A DNA stretch of 6,028 nucleotides from assembly GCA_051745935.1 (NCBI GenBank), contig JBNJEM010000501.1, forward strand, positions 1 to 6,028, given 5' to 3'. Source of the DNA: JBNJEM01 sp051745935. Lineage in GTDB: Bacteria; Planctomycetota; Planctomycetia; Pirellulales; Pirellulaceae. The notes beneath the pieces are model-generated. The model did not search any database and was not told where the DNA came from. It saw only the letters and a list, made by a program, of their open reading frames with translations. Shown here one piece after another: positions 5,964 through 6,028 of the stretch (position 1 is the first letter of the stretch; each line of letters opens with the position of its first letter). The position numbers and the translations under genes are program-made.

Positions 5964-5984
5964 CCCGGGTCAATTTATCTGAGC
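5964..5984 (-). repeat. Right terminal inverted repeat (R1)
   Basis: The unit consists of CCCGGGTCAATT (5964-5975) followed by TATCTGAGC. Its first 12 bases are the exact reverse complement of L1. Because GAGC also occurs at the end of the inner copy R2, it is probably part of the element rather than of the target. Confidence 0.78.
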
Positions 5985-6028
5985 GGCGTCGGTAGAAAGC
6001 CGCCACGAACTGAATCATGTGCATTAGG
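5985..6028 (-). other. Right flank, possibly the upstream part of pglY
   Basis: On the minus strand from 6027 the frame reads LMHMIQFVAAFYRRRS up to the element. The RRR of this segment parallels the RRRSEH with which the pglY fragment begins on the left side. This suggests that the two flanks were once one gene. At 44 bases, the identity of this stretch cannot be shown from the window alone. Confidence 0.35.

Larger units (their letters stand above)
573..5984 (+). mobile_element. IS21-family composite element with five-gene operon
   Basis: The element is delimited by inverted terminal sequences: AATTGACCCGGG at 581-592 matches, as its reverse complement, 5964-5975. Each end has a second, weaker copy 24 bp further in. 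Inside lie an IstA-type transposase and IstB ATPase, the defining pair of the IS21 family, plus three extra genes on the same strand: zinc-ribbon, ParB-like and TOPRIM. At about 5.4 kb it is roughly twice the usual 2-2.5 kb of IS21 elements. Exact edges are uncertain by several bases. A left edge at the TG of 579-580 would fit the family habit of beginning with TG, but the GCTC at 572-575 and GAGC at 5981-5984 are also symmetric. No perfect target duplication is visible. All five frames appear open apart from one frame change near the start of the first gene, so the element could be active or recently active. Confidence 0.85.

Overview
The window is dominated by one composite mobile element of about 5.4 kb (roughly 573-5984). 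It is built around an IS21-family transposase pair and appears to interrupt a phage-defence gene. Base composition is moderately high in GC. The gene order (zinc-ribbon protein, ParB-like protein, IstA, IstB, TOPRIM protein) recalls elements I associate with Planctomycetota, but that host assignment is recollection, not something the sequence proves.

Left flank (1-572): the minus strand carries about 190 open codons of a large ATPase that I recognise as the BREX type 2 protein PglY (DUF6079 family), including its Walker-B-like segment. The reading frame runs off the window at its 3' end and has lost its 5' end at the element boundary. Left end of the element (573-869): two copies of AATTGACCC lie 24 bp apart, followed by a perfect 15-bp inverted repeat that could fold as a three-way junction. 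A long hairpin then holds the best Shine-Dalgarno sequence of the region.

The operon, all on the plus strand, has five genes. (1) A basic zinc-ribbon protein, whose natural start is probably ATG 870 in another frame, joined at a T6G slippery site at 908-914. (2) A ParB-like protein. (3) The IstA-type DDE transposase. (4) The IstB AAA+ helper. (5) A TOPRIM/DUF3991 primase-like protein. The last four are packed tightly: 10 bp after gene 1, then overlaps of 23, 8 and 4 bp. This indicates one transcript with translational coupling. Right end (5845-5984): about 95 bp without a gene, then two copies of a 21-bp repeat, again 24 bp apart and inverted relative to the left end.

Right flank (5985-6028): 44 bases that stay open on the minus strand and could be the upstream part of the same pglY gene; this is too short to prove. 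By inference, IstA and IstB move the element by binding the paired terminal repeats. The ParB-like, zinc-ribbon and TOPRIM proteins are accessory genes, possibly DNA-binding regulators and a replication factor for the transposition intermediate.
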